Shown in pieces: positions 44,124 through 53,343 of a stretch of DNA of 64,000 nt. This stretch comes from Albimonas marina (GTDB taxonomy: Bacteria > Pseudomonadota > Alphaproteobacteria > Rhodobacterales > Rhodobacteraceae). The DNA is taken from NCBI RefSeq assembly GCF_029223255.1, contig NZ_JARHUC010000011.1:102505-166504 (forward strand), written 5' to 3'. Both the position numbers and the translations under genes were made by a program. The notes beneath the pieces were generated by a model. That model had not been told where the DNA came from and searched no databases. It saw only the letters and a program-made list of their open reading frames with translations. Within the stretch, counting starts at the first letter, position 1. Every line of letters begins with the position of its first letter.

Positions 44124-46406
44124 TCAGCCGCTTTCCGATCCGCCGTCCGCGGCCCGGGCCATGGCGACCAGCGCCTGCCCGAAAGCGAGTCCCCCGTCGT
44201 TGGCCGGGACCGCCCGGTGGACCATCAGCGGCAGGCCCTCGAGCGCCTTCGCGGTCAGCTCCAGCAGCAGGGCGTTCTGGAAGCAGCCGCCGGTGAGGGC
44301 GACGGCGCAGGCCCGTCCGCTCTCCACCAGTTCTCGGGCCGGCGCGGCGAAGGCGCGGGCGAGGCCCGCGTGGAAGCGCATGGCCATGGCCGCGGGGGAG
44401 GCGGCGGTTTCGCGGTCGCCCAGCCACGCCTCGAACATCGGGGCGGGGTCGATCCGGGCGTCGGCCAGGGCGAAGGGGTAGGGCCGTGCGGCCTCGGCGG
44501 GGGTGCGGCGGGCGAGCGCTTCGAGGCGCATGGCGGCCTCGCCCTCGTAGGACTGGGCGCCCTCGACCAGCCCCAGCGCGGCGGCGAACGCGTCGAAGAG
44601 GCGGCCGGCGGAGGAGGAGAGGGGGGCGTTCACGCCCCTGGCGGCCGCCTGGCGGAGGAGGGCGATCGGGTGGGCGGAGAGGAGGTCATCGGCGACGTCC
44701 TCCATCCCCGCCTGGTCGAGGCGCATCAGCAGGTTCCGCCACGGCTCGCGCTGGGCGCCGTCGCCGCCGGGGAGGGGGGCGGGGCGCAGGTGGGCGATGC
44801 GCTCGGCGTGGCGGTAGCCGCCGAGCAGGATCTCTCCGCCCCAGACCGTGCCGTCCTCGCCCAGGCCCAGGCCGTCGAGGACGATGCCGGCCACCGGCGG
44901 GCCGTCGAGCGGGTGGGCGTTCTCGCCCAGGCATGCGGCGAGGTGGGCGTGGTGGTGCTGGATTTCCGCGAGAGGGAGGGCGGCGGCCTCGGCCCGCGCG
45001 GCGGCGTGGCGGGAGGCGCGGAAGTCCGGGTGCCGGTCGCAGGCGACCAGGGCGGGGCGATGGTCGAAGAGGGCGGCGTGGTCGGCGTCGGCCTTGAGGA
45101 ATTCGTCCCAGGTCAGGGCGTCGTCGAGGTCGCCGAGGTGGTGGCTCAGCAGCGCCTGGCCGTTCTTGGTCAGGCAGATCGCGGATTTGAGCTGGCCGCC
45201 GTAGGCGACGGTCTGGGGGGCGCGTTCGAAACCGGGGGGGAGGGGGAGCGTGCCGGGCGCGCGGCCTCGGGCGCGGCGCAGGGTCATGGGGCCGAGCGCG
45301 GTCAGCGTCGCGACCCCGTCGTCGAGGCGGCGGGCGATCTCGCGGTCATGGAGCAGGAAGGCGTCGGCGATGGCGCCCAGCGTCGTGCGCGCCTCGTCGT
45401 CGCCGATCGCCTGGGGCTCGCCGGAGAGGTTGCCCGACGTCATCACCAGCGGGCCGTCGAAGGCGTCGAGCAGGAGGTGGTGGAGGGGCGTGGCGGGGAG
45501 CATCCAGCCGAGGCTCGACATGCCCGGCGCGACGGCCTCGGGCAGGGGCGTCAGGGTGCCGCCGAGGATCGAGAGGAGGACGACGGGGGCCGCGGGGTCC
45601 AGCAGCAGCTCGGCTTCGGGGTCGGAGACGTGGCTGTGGCGGCGGACGGTCTCCAGCGGGGCCATCAGGGCGAAGGGTTTGGCGGGGCGGCGTTTGCGGG
45701 CGCGCAGCGTGGCGAGGGCCTGCGCGTTGGTCGCGTCGCAGGCGAGGTGGAAGCCGCCCAGCGCCTTGATGGCGACGATGCGGCCCTCGCGCAGGAGGCG
45801 GGCGGTCTCGGCGATGGGGTCGCCCGGGACCTCGGCGCCTTCGGCTTCCAGCGTCAGGCGGGGGCCGCACGCGGGGCAGGCGATGGGCTGGGCGTGGAAG
45901 CGGCGGTCGGCGGGGTCCTCGTATTCCGCGCGGCAGGCGGCGCACATCGGGAAGGCGGCCATGGTGGTCTTGGCGCGGTCGTAGGGGAGCGACTTCAGGA
46001 TCGTGAAACGCGGGCCGCAGTGGGTGCAGTTGGTGAAGGCGTAGCCCTGGCGGCGGCCGGGAGAGCGGATCTCGTCCAGGCAGGCGGGGCAGGTGGCGGC
46101 GTCGGGGGCAACGCGGGTCTCGGCCCCGGCGCCCCGGCTGGGGGCGATGCGAAAGTCGGCGGGCGGGGCCGCGAACGCGTGGGGGGCGCTTTCGACGGCG
46201 TCGACGCGGGCCAGCGGCGGGGCCTCGGCGCGCAGGGCGGTCTCGAAGGCGTCGAGGGCGGGGCCCGTGGCGAGGATCAGGACGCCTTCGGGGTCGTTCA
46301 GGACCTCGCCGACGATCCCCATCCGGCGGGCGAGCTGCCACACGAACGGGCGGAAGCCGACGCCCTGGACCTGGCCGCGGACGCGGATGCGGCGGGCGTC
46401 AGGCAT
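44124..46406 (-). CDS. hypF: Carbamoyltransferase HypF
   Basis: A 760-residue enzyme making the carbamoyl unit for HypE and thus the cyanide ligands. In order it has an acylphosphatase domain (RVRGQVQGVGFRPFVWQLA, about 7-25), two zinc-finger pairs (CPACLDEI, CTHCGPRF, CAACRAEY, CPACGPRL), a YrdC-like domain (about 200-380), and a Kae1-like carbamoyl domain with HHHAHLAACLGEN and VALTGGCFQNALLLE. It follows hupV by one base, so it belongs to the hupTUV transcript, and precedes the hupSL promoter region (43918-44123). Confidence 0.96.
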   Translation of the reverse strand: MPDARRIRVRGQVQGVGFRPFVWQLARRMGIVGEVLNDPEGVLILATGPALDAFETALRAEAPPLARVDAVESAPHAFAAPPADFRIAPSRGAGAETRVAPDAATCPACLDEIRSPGRRQGYAFTNCTHCGPRFTILKSLPYDRAKTTMAAFPMCAACRAEYEDPADRRFHAQPIACPACGPRLTLEAEGAEVPGDPIAETARLLREGRIVAIKALGGFHLACDATNAQALATLRARKRRPAKPFALMAPLETVRRHSHVSDPEAELLLDPAAPVVLLSILGGTLTPLPEAVAPGMSSLGWMLPATPLHHLLLDAFDGPLVMTSGNLSGEPQAIGDDEARTTLGAIADAFLLHDREIARRLDDGVATLTALGPMTLRRARGRAPGTLPLPPGFERAPQTVAYGGQLKSAICLTKNGQALLSHHLGDLDDALTWDEFLKADADHAALFDHRPALVACDRHPDFRASRHAAARAEAAALPLAEIQHHHAHLAACLGENAHPLDGPPVAGIVLDGLGLGEDGTVWGGEILLGGYRHAERIAHLRPAPLPGGDGAQREPWRNLLMRLDQAGMEDVADDLLSAHPIALLRQAAARGVNAPLSSSAGRLFDAFAAALGLVEGAQSYEGEAAMRLEALARRTPAEAARPYPFALADARIDPAPMFEAWLGDRETAASPAAMAMRFHAGLARAFAAPARELVESGRACAVALTGGCFQNALLLELTAKALEGLPLMVHRAVPANDGGLAFGQALVAMARAADGGSESG

Positions 46407-46407
46407 G

Positions 46408-47835
46408 TCAGTGGACCGTGCAGACCATGCAGGGGTCGAAGCTGCGCACCACGTGCTGGACGGCCAGCGGCGTGGGCTGGTCGGCGGGGGCGGCGGCGCC
46501 GACGAGGGCGGCCTCGCACGGGCCCGGTGTGCCGGAGGCGTCGCGCGGCGAGAAATTCCAGGTGGTGGGGGCGACGATCTGGTAGCCGGCGATGCGGCCG
46601 TCCTCGACCCGGATCCAGTGGCCCAGCGCGCCGCGGGCGGCCTCGACGAGGCCGGCGCCGCGACCCTCGGACGGCAGGCGGACGTGGCGCATGTAAGGGG
46701 CGGCGGGGTCGAGGCGGCGGGCCCAGTCCTCGAGCAGCAGCTGGGTCAGGGCGATCTCGAGCAGGCGGCCGGCGACGCGGGCGTGGACGTCGCCGCCGCG
46801 AGCGGCGAGGGCGCGCGCCAGCGGGTGGCCGTGGACGGCCTGGCGGGCGAGGGCGCCGGTCTCGTAGGGGAGGCCCGACAGGCGGGGCGCCTTGCACCAG
46901 GAATAGGCGCTTTCGCGCATCTCCTCGTCGGGGGCGGTGTCGCCGTCGAACGGGTGGGCGGGGGCGCCGAGCATCCAGGCGTGGGAGGTGTCCTCGAGGA
47001 TCTGCGCGGGGTCGAGGGTGGCCGGGCCCTCGGGCGTCCAGGTTCCGCGGGCGAAGGCGGGGCCGCCGGGGCCGGGGTAGGCGCCGAAGCTCAGGAAGCG
47101 GCCGGCGCCGCGGCCGAGGGTGGCGAGGGAAAGGTCCTCGGCGATTTCCAGGAACAGGGCGGCGTCGCCGGTGGACCAGGCTGCGAGGGCCTCGGGGGTG
47201 GAGAGGGCGGCGAAATCCTCCAGCGGGGCGCCGAAGAGGTGGGTTTCGAGGTAGCGGCGGAAGGCGCGCAGGTCGGCCTCGATGCGCACGCGGTCGCGCA
47301 GGGTCGGCGCGCGGGTGGCGCCGCCGGGCTGGATGGCCAGCGTGTGGGGCCACTTGCCGCCGAGGAGGCCGACGATGTGGAGGAGGCGGGCGCGGGCCTC
47401 GATCGCGGCGCGCACGGCCCCGCCCCGGGCGGCGGTGAAGCGCTCGACCGCGCGGGCGTGCCAGGGGCGGCCGGCGTATTCCGGACGCGCGAAGTCCGGC
47501 ATGAAGAAGACGTTGAAGTGGGTGAGGTGGTCCGAGACGTTCTCGACCGCGTGCAGCAGGCGGGTGGCCTGGGCGCCCATGGGGGCGGGCTCGGCGCCGG
47601 CGAGGTCGGCCAGCGCCAGGGCGGCGGCGGCGGACTGGCTGATCGAGCAGATGCCGCAGATGCGGGGCGTGATGGTCAGCGCGTCGCGCGGGTCCTTGCC
47701 GATCAGCATCCGCTCGAACCCCCGGTAGAGGGGGGAGTTCACGCGGGCGGCGGTCACCCGGCCATCGGCGATGTCGAGCGCGATCTCCAAGTCGCCCTCG
47801 ACCCGGTTGAACGGTCCGGCGATCAGGGTGGTCAC
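46408..47835 (-). CDS. hupV: Regulatory hydrogenase large subunit HupV
   Basis: Large subunit (475 residues) of the H2-sensing hydrogenase, group 2b type. Nickel motifs are RICGICSISQS and the C-terminal DPCMVCTVH. The protein ends exactly at that histidine, so there is no cleavable peptide and no HupD step, a hallmark of sensors such as HoxC/HupV. It overlaps hupU by 4 bp (ATGA). It acts with HupU on the HupT kinase to control HupR. Confidence 0.96.
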   Translation of the reverse strand: MTTLIAGPFNRVEGDLEIALDIADGRVTAARVNSPLYRGFERMLIGKDPRDALTITPRICGICSISQSAAAALALADLAGAEPAPMGAQATRLLHAVENVSDHLTHFNVFFMPDFARPEYAGRPWHARAVERFTAARGGAVRAAIEARARLLHIVGLLGGKWPHTLAIQPGGATRAPTLRDRVRIEADLRAFRRYLETHLFGAPLEDFAALSTPEALAAWSTGDAALFLEIAEDLSLATLGRGAGRFLSFGAYPGPGGPAFARGTWTPEGPATLDPAQILEDTSHAWMLGAPAHPFDGDTAPDEEMRESAYSWCKAPRLSGLPYETGALARQAVHGHPLARALAARGGDVHARVAGRLLEIALTQLLLEDWARRLDPAAPYMRHVRLPSEGRGAGLVEAARGALGHWIRVEDGRIAGYQIVAPTTWNFSPRDASGTPGPCEAALVGAAAPADQPTPLAVQHVVRSFDPCMVCTVH

Positions 47836-48824
47836 GGCTTGCGGCCCCGCAGGGTGGGGGGCGCGACCACGCGGTCGGCGGTGGCGTTGGCGGCGATGCG
47901 CTTCGGCGTGGCGGCCTTCGACAGCGACGCCAGCGCCATGAACCAGGCCTTGGGCATGTCCGAGGGCAGGCCGACGGGGATGCCGGCGACCTTCGGCGTC
48001 TCGGTGAAGGCGTGGCGGGGCTCCTCGAACTCAGGCGCCGTGCAGGCGATGCAGGGGTAGCCGCCCGAGGTGCAGGAGCCCAGCCCGTTCCAGGGGCGGA
48101 TGTTGCAGTCGCCGACGGCCTGCGTGCCGACGCAGCCCAGGTGCTCCATCATGCAGCCGAGATCGGAGAGGGTCTCGGCCGAGGCCTTGTACTCGTAGAA
48201 CTCGTTGCGCGAGCAGCCGTGGTGGACGAGATGCTCGGCGTAGAAGAGCGGGCGGGCGAGCGCGTCGAGGTCGGCCTCGGTCAGGGCGTCTTCGGCGAGC
48301 ATCATCAGCGTCTCGGTCACCCAGTCGGGATGGGTGGGGCAGCCGGCGACGTTGATCACCGGCAGGCCGCCGCGGGCGCGGAAGTCGGCGGGCAGGATGC
48401 CGCCCTTCAGGCGCCCCTCGTACTGCAGGCCCGCGGAGTCGGAGGGATTGTCGCCCGCGGTGGTCATGCCGCCGTAGGTGGCGCAGGTGCCGACGGCGAC
48501 GACGTGGCGGGCGAGGGCCGAAAGCTCCCGCACCCAGTCGAGCATCGGGCGGCCGGTGCCCGCCAGCATGTGATATCGCCCGGTGCCGCGGGGCCCGCGG
48601 GGGACCGCGCCCTCGACGCACAGGATGTCGAGCGGGACGGCGCCCGAGGCGACGTCGGCCAGCAGCGCGCGCACCTCGTGCCCCGAGGCCTGGCTGACGG
48701 TGGGGTGCCACAGCAGGTCGATGCCGGCGCCCTCCAGCAGGTCGAGCGCATTGGGGCTTTCGGCGCAGAGCAGCGACATGGTGCAGCCGCCGCAGCCGGC
48801 GGACTGGAGCCAGAGCAGGTTCAT
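47832..48824 (-). CDS. hupU: Regulatory hydrogenase small subunit HupU
   Basis: A 330-residue iron-sulfur subunit of the H2 sensor. It has no twin-arginine leader or membrane anchor, so it stays in the cytoplasm, as expected of a regulatory hydrogenase. Ligands are the N-terminal CGGCTMS, VGTCATYGGM, the GCPTHP motif, and the C-terminal distal and medial sets HHGCSRNEFYEYK, GCMMEHLGC, CNIRPWN and CTSGGYPCIACT. The ATG overlaps hupT's stop by 4 bp. Confidence 0.96.
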   Translation of the reverse strand: MNLLWLQSAGCGGCTMSLLCAESPNALDLLEGAGIDLLWHPTVSQASGHEVRALLADVASGAVPLDILCVEGAVPRGPRGTGRYHMLAGTGRPMLDWVRELSALARHVVAVGTCATYGGMTTAGDNPSDSAGLQYEGRLKGGILPADFRARGGLPVINVAGCPTHPDWVTETLMMLAEDALTEADLDALARPLFYAEHLVHHGCSRNEFYEYKASAETLSDLGCMMEHLGCVGTQAVGDCNIRPWNGLGSCTSGGYPCIACTAPEFEEPRHAFTETPKVAGIPVGLPSDMPKAWFMALASLSKAATPKRIAANATADRVVAPPTLRGRKP

Positions 48825-50176
48825 GCGGGGTCTCCGCCGGGGGTCGGGGGCGCGTCGGCGACGTCGGCGCGCGCGGGCAGGTCGAGGCGGAAGCGGGCGC
48901 CGGTCTCGGAGGGCTCCAGCGACAGGCGCCCGCCATGCTCCTCGGCGATCTTGGCCGAGATGGCGAGGCCGAGCCCGGTGCCCTTGCCCACCGGCTTTGT
49001 GGTGAAGAACGGGTCGAAGATGGCGTGGTGGAGGTCCTCGGGCACGCCGGGGCCGTCGTCCGCGACCTCGAGCACGGCGCGGTCGTTATCGGCCCGCACG
49101 CTGACCCGCACGGCGCCGTCGCCGGCGGCGTCGTAGGCGTTCTGCACGAGGTTCATCACCACCTGCTGGATATGGCCCGCGCGGCCCAGGGCCGGGACGG
49201 GGCCGTCGGCCTCGAACCGCGCGCCCGCGCCCTCGCGCACGCCGCGCTCCACCCAGGCGACGGCGGTGCGGGCGGTGTCGGCGAGGTCGAAGATCGCCCG
49301 CTCGCCCGCCCCGTCGGCCGAGAGGCGGCGCAGGTCGGCGACGATGTCGCGGACCCGCTCGGCCCCCTCCCGCGCGCCTTGGATGGCGGAGCGGAGGTTG
49401 CGCAGCTCCCGGTCCAGCTTCAGCTCGGCGCGCAGCGCGATCAGCTCCTCGCGCCCGGCGCCGGCCTGCACGCGGTCGAAATAGGTCTCGAAGCGGGTGG
49501 CGTATTTCTCGAGCGCGTGGGCGTTGGCGTAGACGAAGCTGATGGGGTTGTTGAGCTCATGCGCGACGCCCGCCAGCAGGCGGCCCAGCGAGGCGAGCTT
49601 TTCGGAACGGACCAGGTGGGCCTGGGTGAGCTGCATCTGGCGGTGGGAGTCCTCGAGTTCCGCGTAGGCGCGGCGGAGCTCTCCCAGGGGCCGGCCGGTC
49701 AGGACCGCGCCGACGCCGCGGCCGCGTTCGTCGAGGCGGGGGGTGACCGAGAATTCGAAGGGGGCGGGGCCCTCGGGCGTGGCGAGGTCGGCCTCGACCG
49801 TGTCGGGGCGGCGGGCGGCGATCACCTGGGCCACGACCTGCATCAGGGGGGCGCCGGCGGCCTCGGGCAGCAGGTCGGCGAGCGGGCGGCCCAGCGTCGC
49901 CTCCCGGCTGCGGCCCAGCAGGGGGCCGAGCGAGCGGCTCGCCTCCTCGACCCGGCCCTCGCGGTCGACCACGATCAGCGCGTCGGAGACCGAGCCGAGG
50001 ACGGATTCCATGAACCGGCGCAGCATCGCCATCTCGGCGTTCTGACGCTCGAGCTGCTCCTGGTAGTCCACCAGTTCCGCATAGGTCCGGTCGACCGCCT
50101 GGAGCACGTCCATCCAGGCCGCGTCGGTCAGACCGGCGGCTCCCGCTTCGGGGCCCTGGGACGATGCGCCGACCAT
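48821..50176 (-). CDS. hupT: Hydrogenase sensor kinase HupT
   Basis: A 451-residue soluble histidine kinase that converts the HupUV signal to HupR phosphorylation. It has an N-terminal coiled coil (about 15-55, AVDRTYAELVDYQEQLERQN), a PAS domain (about 55-170), HisKA with the phospho-acceptor in LAGVAHELNNPISFV, and HATPase boxes NLVQNAYDAAGD, VADDGPGV and GTGLGLAI. The ATG at 50176 has AAGGAGG upstream, and the longer open frame is unneeded. It heads the hupTUV-hypF operon and is divergent from the DUF3422 gene. Confidence 0.95.
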   Translation of the reverse strand: MVGASSQGPEAGAAGLTDAAWMDVLQAVDRTYAELVDYQEQLERQNAEMAMLRRFMESVLGSVSDALIVVDREGRVEEASRSLGPLLGRSREATLGRPLADLLPEAAGAPLMQVVAQVIAARRPDTVEADLATPEGPAPFEFSVTPRLDERGRGVGAVLTGRPLGELRRAYAELEDSHRQMQLTQAHLVRSEKLASLGRLLAGVAHELNNPISFVYANAHALEKYATRFETYFDRVQAGAGREELIALRAELKLDRELRNLRSAIQGAREGAERVRDIVADLRRLSADGAGERAIFDLADTARTAVAWVERGVREGAGARFEADGPVPALGRAGHIQQVVMNLVQNAYDAAGDGAVRVSVRADNDRAVLEVADDGPGVPEDLHHAIFDPFFTTKPVGKGTGLGLAISAKIAEEHGGRLSLEPSETGARFRLDLPARADVADAPPTPGGDPA

Positions 50177-50241
50177 GCCGATCCTCCTTGGCGCAGAGCC
50201 TAGCGCCGCGGGGGGCGGCGGGGAAGGGAGGGCGGGTGCGC

Positions 50242-50287
50242 GCAATTCGCCTCATTGCAAGGCGGCGTTTGCGCAACATTATTGCGC
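50242..50287. promoter_or_regulatory. Two dyad elements in the hupT/DUF3422 divergent promoter region
   Basis: GCAAT-N7-ATTGC (50242-50258) and GCGCAA-N5-TTGCGC (50271-50287) lie between the divergent starts, 66 and 30 bp from them. Both have the GCAA/TTGC theme. They are candidate operators for a regulator that I cannot name. Confidence 0.35.
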
Positions 50288-50316
50288 GGAGATGCGAGCC
50301 GACCGGAGGTCAGGGC

Positions 50317-51597
50317 ATGGCGGAGGATCACCCCAGGCGCCAGGAGATGGTGAACGAGCTGCACGCGCGGCCGTTCCCGACGCTGCGTGCGCCGTGCCGG
50401 GCGGTGTATCTGGCGCTGCTGCCGCCCGAGGACGCGGCCCAGCGCGACCGGGCGGACGACATCGCCCAGCTTCGCGCGCTGATCCAGGCGCAGGGCGGGC
50501 AGTCGCCGGCGGACGGGGTGGGGCATTTCACCACCCCGATGGGCCGCGCCACGCTGAAGTGGGAGAGCCATACCGAGTTCGTCACCTACGCCGCCTTCAC
50601 CGACGGCCCCTCGGCCCGCGCCTTCGATCCTGCCGACGCCGAGGTGTTCCCCGCCGACTGGCAGGCCGCCGCGCCGGGCCGGCGCATCGCCGCCGTGCAG
50701 GTGCGCGTCGAGCCGCTGCCCGAGGACGGCGAGGCCGGCGTGGTGGCGCGGCTGGAGGAGTGGCTGAGCCCCGACAGCCTCGCCGTCTCCTGGGTGCTGG
50801 GGGGGGACGCGGCGGTGGCGAGCGACTTCCGCCTGGACCCCTCGGGCTTCATGCGGGTGGCGGTCTTCGTGAAGCGGGGCGTGGGCGAGCGGCGGGTGGG
50901 CCGGATCGTGCAGCAGGCGGTGGAGATCGAGATCTACCGGGCGATGGCGATGCTGGGCCTGGCGCGGGCGCGCCTGCTGACGGCGCGGCTGAACGCGCTG
51001 GACCCGCGCCTGTCGGACCTGGTCGCGGCGATGTCGGGCGACGGCCGCGGGGCGGAGGAGACGCTGCACGACCTGCTGGCGATCTCGGCCGAGCTGGAGG
51101 CGCTGGCGGCGCGGCACTCGTTCCGCTTCGGCGCGACCTGGGCCTACGAGGCGATCGTGGCCCAGCGCATCGAGGCGCTGCGCGAGGAGCGGTTCCGCGG
51201 CCGCCAGACGCTGGGCGAGTTCATGCAGCGCCGCTTCGATCCGGCCATGCGCACCGCCCATTCCGCCGACAGGCGCATCGTGCAGATGTCCGAACGCGCC
51301 GCCCGCGCGGCGGAGCTGCTGCGCACCCGGGTGGACGTCGAGCGCTCGGCCCAGAACCAGGAGCTGCTGGCCTCGATGGACCGGCGGGCGGACCTGCAGC
51401 TTCGCCTGCAGCGCACGGTCGAGGGGCTGTCGGCGGTGGCGATCAGCTACTACGCGGTCAGCCTGCTGGGCTATCTGCTGGCGCCGGTCGCGAAGGCCGC
51501 CGGCGTGGACAAGACGGTGCTGCTGTCGGGGCTGGCGGTGGTGGTCTTCGTCGGCGTCTGGCTGATGGTGCGCGCGATCCGCAAGAAGATGCACTAG
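50317..51597 (+). CDS. DUF3422 family membrane protein
   Basis: A 426-residue protein of the DUF3422 family, common in proteobacteria and uncharacterised. The N-terminal block has the family core MVNELHARPFPTLRAPCRAVYLALL, with histidine-containing HFTTPMGRATLKWESHTEFVTY. The central part is rich in long helices with coiled-coil character (AHSADRRIVQMSERAARAAELLRTRVDVER). Two transmembrane helices close the protein (SYYAVSLLGYLLAPVAKAAG and TVLLSGLAVVVFVGVWLMVRAI). The ATG is set by GGAGG 8 bp upstream. The gene is divergent from hupT and the function is unknown. Confidence 0.85.
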   Translation: MAEDHPRRQEMVNELHARPFPTLRAPCRAVYLALLPPEDAAQRDRADDIAQLRALIQAQGGQSPADGVGHFTTPMGRATLKWESHTEFVTYAAFTDGPSARAFDPADAEVFPADWQAAAPGRRIAAVQVRVEPLPEDGEAGVVARLEEWLSPDSLAVSWVLGGDAAVASDFRLDPSGFMRVAVFVKRGVGERRVGRIVQQAVEIEIYRAMAMLGLARARLLTARLNALDPRLSDLVAAMSGDGRGAEETLHDLLAISAELEALAARHSFRFGATWAYEAIVAQRIEALREERFRGRQTLGEFMQRRFDPAMRTAHSADRRIVQMSERAARAAELLRTRVDVERSAQNQELLASMDRRADLQLRLQRTVEGLSAVAISYYAVSLLGYLLAPVAKAAGVDKTVLLSGLAVVVFVGVWLMVRAIRKKMH

Positions 51598-51615
51598 CGC
51601 AGGAGCGAGGGGACT

Positions 51616-52458
51616 TCAGGCGCGGGCCTCGGCCAGCAGCCCCTCGACCATGCCCTCGTAGCCGCCGCCGAACAGGCGCAGGTGCACGATGGCGGGCCAG
51701 AGCTGGTAGACCGGCCGCCGCTCGGCCGCGCCGGGATCGAGGGCGCCGTAGCCCGCGGCGAACTGGGGGCCGGGGGCGCCGAACAGGGTCAGCATCGCCA
51801 GGTCCACCTCGCCGGGGCCGTGGCAGCAGGCGGGGTCCACCAGGCCGCTGAGCCGCCCGCCCGAGGCCAGCAGGTTGCCGCTCCACAGATCGCCGTGGAG
51901 CAGGCCGGGCAGGGGGCGGCGGGGCAGACGCTCGGGCAGGGAGGCGGCCAGCCGCTCCAGCCGGCGGGCGAGGGCGGGGGCGAGGCGCGGGGCCTCGGCC
52001 AGCAGGCGCCGCTCCCCCCAGAAGGCGGGCCAGTCGAGCGCCGGGTCGGCGTTGGCGGGGATCGCCACGGGGCCGAAGGCGTAGGGCTCGGGCCAGCCGT
52101 AGGCGGGGCCGGGCGTCTCGTGCAGGCGGCGCAGCATGCGGCCGAGACCGCGCCAGCCCTCGTCGGAGAAGCCGCCGTCCTCGGGCAGCGCCTCGAGCGC
52201 GAGGGTGGAGTCGGAGGCGCCCAGGACCTCGGGCGTCGGGGCGCCGGCGGCGCGCAGGGCGACGAGCATCCGCGCCTCGGTGCGCGGGGCGGGGCCGGTC
52301 TTGGCCACGATCCTCCGCCCGTCGTCGAGCTCCACCAGGACCGCGAGGTTGAGGTCGCCGCCGGGCAGCCGGCGCCAGCCGTCGAGCCGCGCGCCCAGCA
52401 GCGCCGCGGCCTCCCGCGCCAGGGCCAGGCCGCCGGAAGAGGGGGCGCCGATGGTCAC
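51616..52458 (-). CDS. Fructosamine kinase family protein
   Basis: A 280-residue kinase-fold protein of the fructosamine-3-kinase/aminoglycoside-phosphotransferase-like family, expected to phosphorylate ketoamine adducts on proteins or small molecules so that they decompose. Visible are the ATP-binding start RLPGGDLNLAVLVELDDGRRIVAKT, the catalytic loop LPGLLHGDLWSGNLL (Asp in HGDLW) and the metal-binding LVDPACCHGPGEVDLAM. The gene converges on the DUF3422 gene with an 18-bp gap. The 232-bp gap upstream (52459-52690) contains no recognisable feature except an AT-rich spot near 52600-52650. Confidence 0.85.
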   Translation of the reverse strand: MTIGAPSSGGLALAREAAALLGARLDGWRRLPGGDLNLAVLVELDDGRRIVAKTGPAPRTEARMLVALRAAGAPTPEVLGASDSTLALEALPEDGGFSDEGWRGLGRMLRRLHETPGPAYGWPEPYAFGPVAIPANADPALDWPAFWGERRLLAEAPRLAPALARRLERLAASLPERLPRRPLPGLLHGDLWSGNLLASGGRLSGLVDPACCHGPGEVDLAMLTLFGAPGPQFAAGYGALDPGAAERRPVYQLWPAIVHLRLFGGGYEGMVEGLLAEARA

Positions 52459-52690
52459 GGGCGCGGAGGGCCGGGCAGGGCGTGGGGGACGGCCGGGGCC
52501 GTGCGGTGCGCGTCGGACATGGTCGGACCCTCTGCGTCGCTGCGGGAGGCGGGGTCGCCGCCGTACGGGGCGGCGGGTCGGCCGATCATCGAAAACGTCG
52601 GCGCGTGTGGCAATGATTCAGTTCTATTTAAGGACCGTTCATCGCGCTCCGTCGGACCGGGTTGGGGCCTGGGCCGGGGCCCGGCCGGCG

Positions 52691-53293
52691 TCAGCGCGGG
52701 CGGCGGCGGGAGTCGCGGTCGCCCTGCTCGTCCGGGCCGCGGTTGGGCAGCAGCGCCTGGAAGGCCTGGTTCATCGCCCGCGCGAAGCCCGCGTCGCGCG
52801 GCCCCGCCGTGGCGGTGCTGCGCACGAGGACCGAGCTCAGCTCCCGCTCGCCCCGGCAGTAGGCGACCAGCGCCTCGAGCGCGCCGTCGGAGCGGGCGGC
52901 GCCGGTCGTGGCGGGGCCGCGGCAGCCGGAAAGGCGCTCGGCGGGGTTGAAGGCGACCACCACCCGCGTCTCGTGGCGCGCGTTCGGCGCCAGGACGAAG
53001 GGGCTGGAGCCGAAGCGGGCCGGCAGGGTCATCGCCGCGGCCACCTCGGCGGGGGAGGCGCCGTCGGGCGGCGCGCCGCGCAGTTCGAGCGGCATGGGCG
53101 CGCCGCGGAAGACCTGGCGGGGATCGTAGGCGGTGTCGATCATCGGCGTGGTGACCGAGGTCCAGCCCTCGCCCCCCGTCCCGCCCGCGCAGCCCGCCAG
53201 CGCCAGGGCCGCCGGCGCGAGGAGCGCGATGGGGAGCGCGCGACGGACGGGGCGGCGGATGGGGCGGCGGCGCGGGGATCGGCCGAGGGTCAT
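52691..53293 (-). CDS. Hypothetical lipoprotein 1, parE-linked
   Basis: A 200-residue predicted lipoprotein. The start at 53293 gives a basic N-terminus (RSPRRRPIRRPVRRALP), a hydrophobic stretch and the lipobox LAGC (Cys36). The mature part has an RVVVAFNP beta-strand motif and a CRGERELSSVLVRSTATAG region, and ends in a charged RDSRRRPR tail. It is not recognised as a known family. A second, slightly similar lipoprotein gene lies 50 bp upstream on the same strand. The two are likely co-transcribed with parE. Confidence 0.7.
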   Translation of the reverse strand: MTLGRSPRRRPIRRPVRRALPIALLAPAALALAGCAGGTGGEGWTSVTTPMIDTAYDPRQVFRGAPMPLELRGAPPDGASPAEVAAAMTLPARFGSSPFVLAPNARHETRVVVAFNPAERLSGCRGPATTGAARSDGALEALVAYCRGERELSSVLVRSTATAGPRDAGFARAMNQAFQALLPNRGPDEQGDRDSRRRPR

Positions 53294-53343
53294 GGCGAAG
53301 GCTCCTTCCTGCGCGCGACGCGCCGGGGCGGCGGCCGGGCGCG

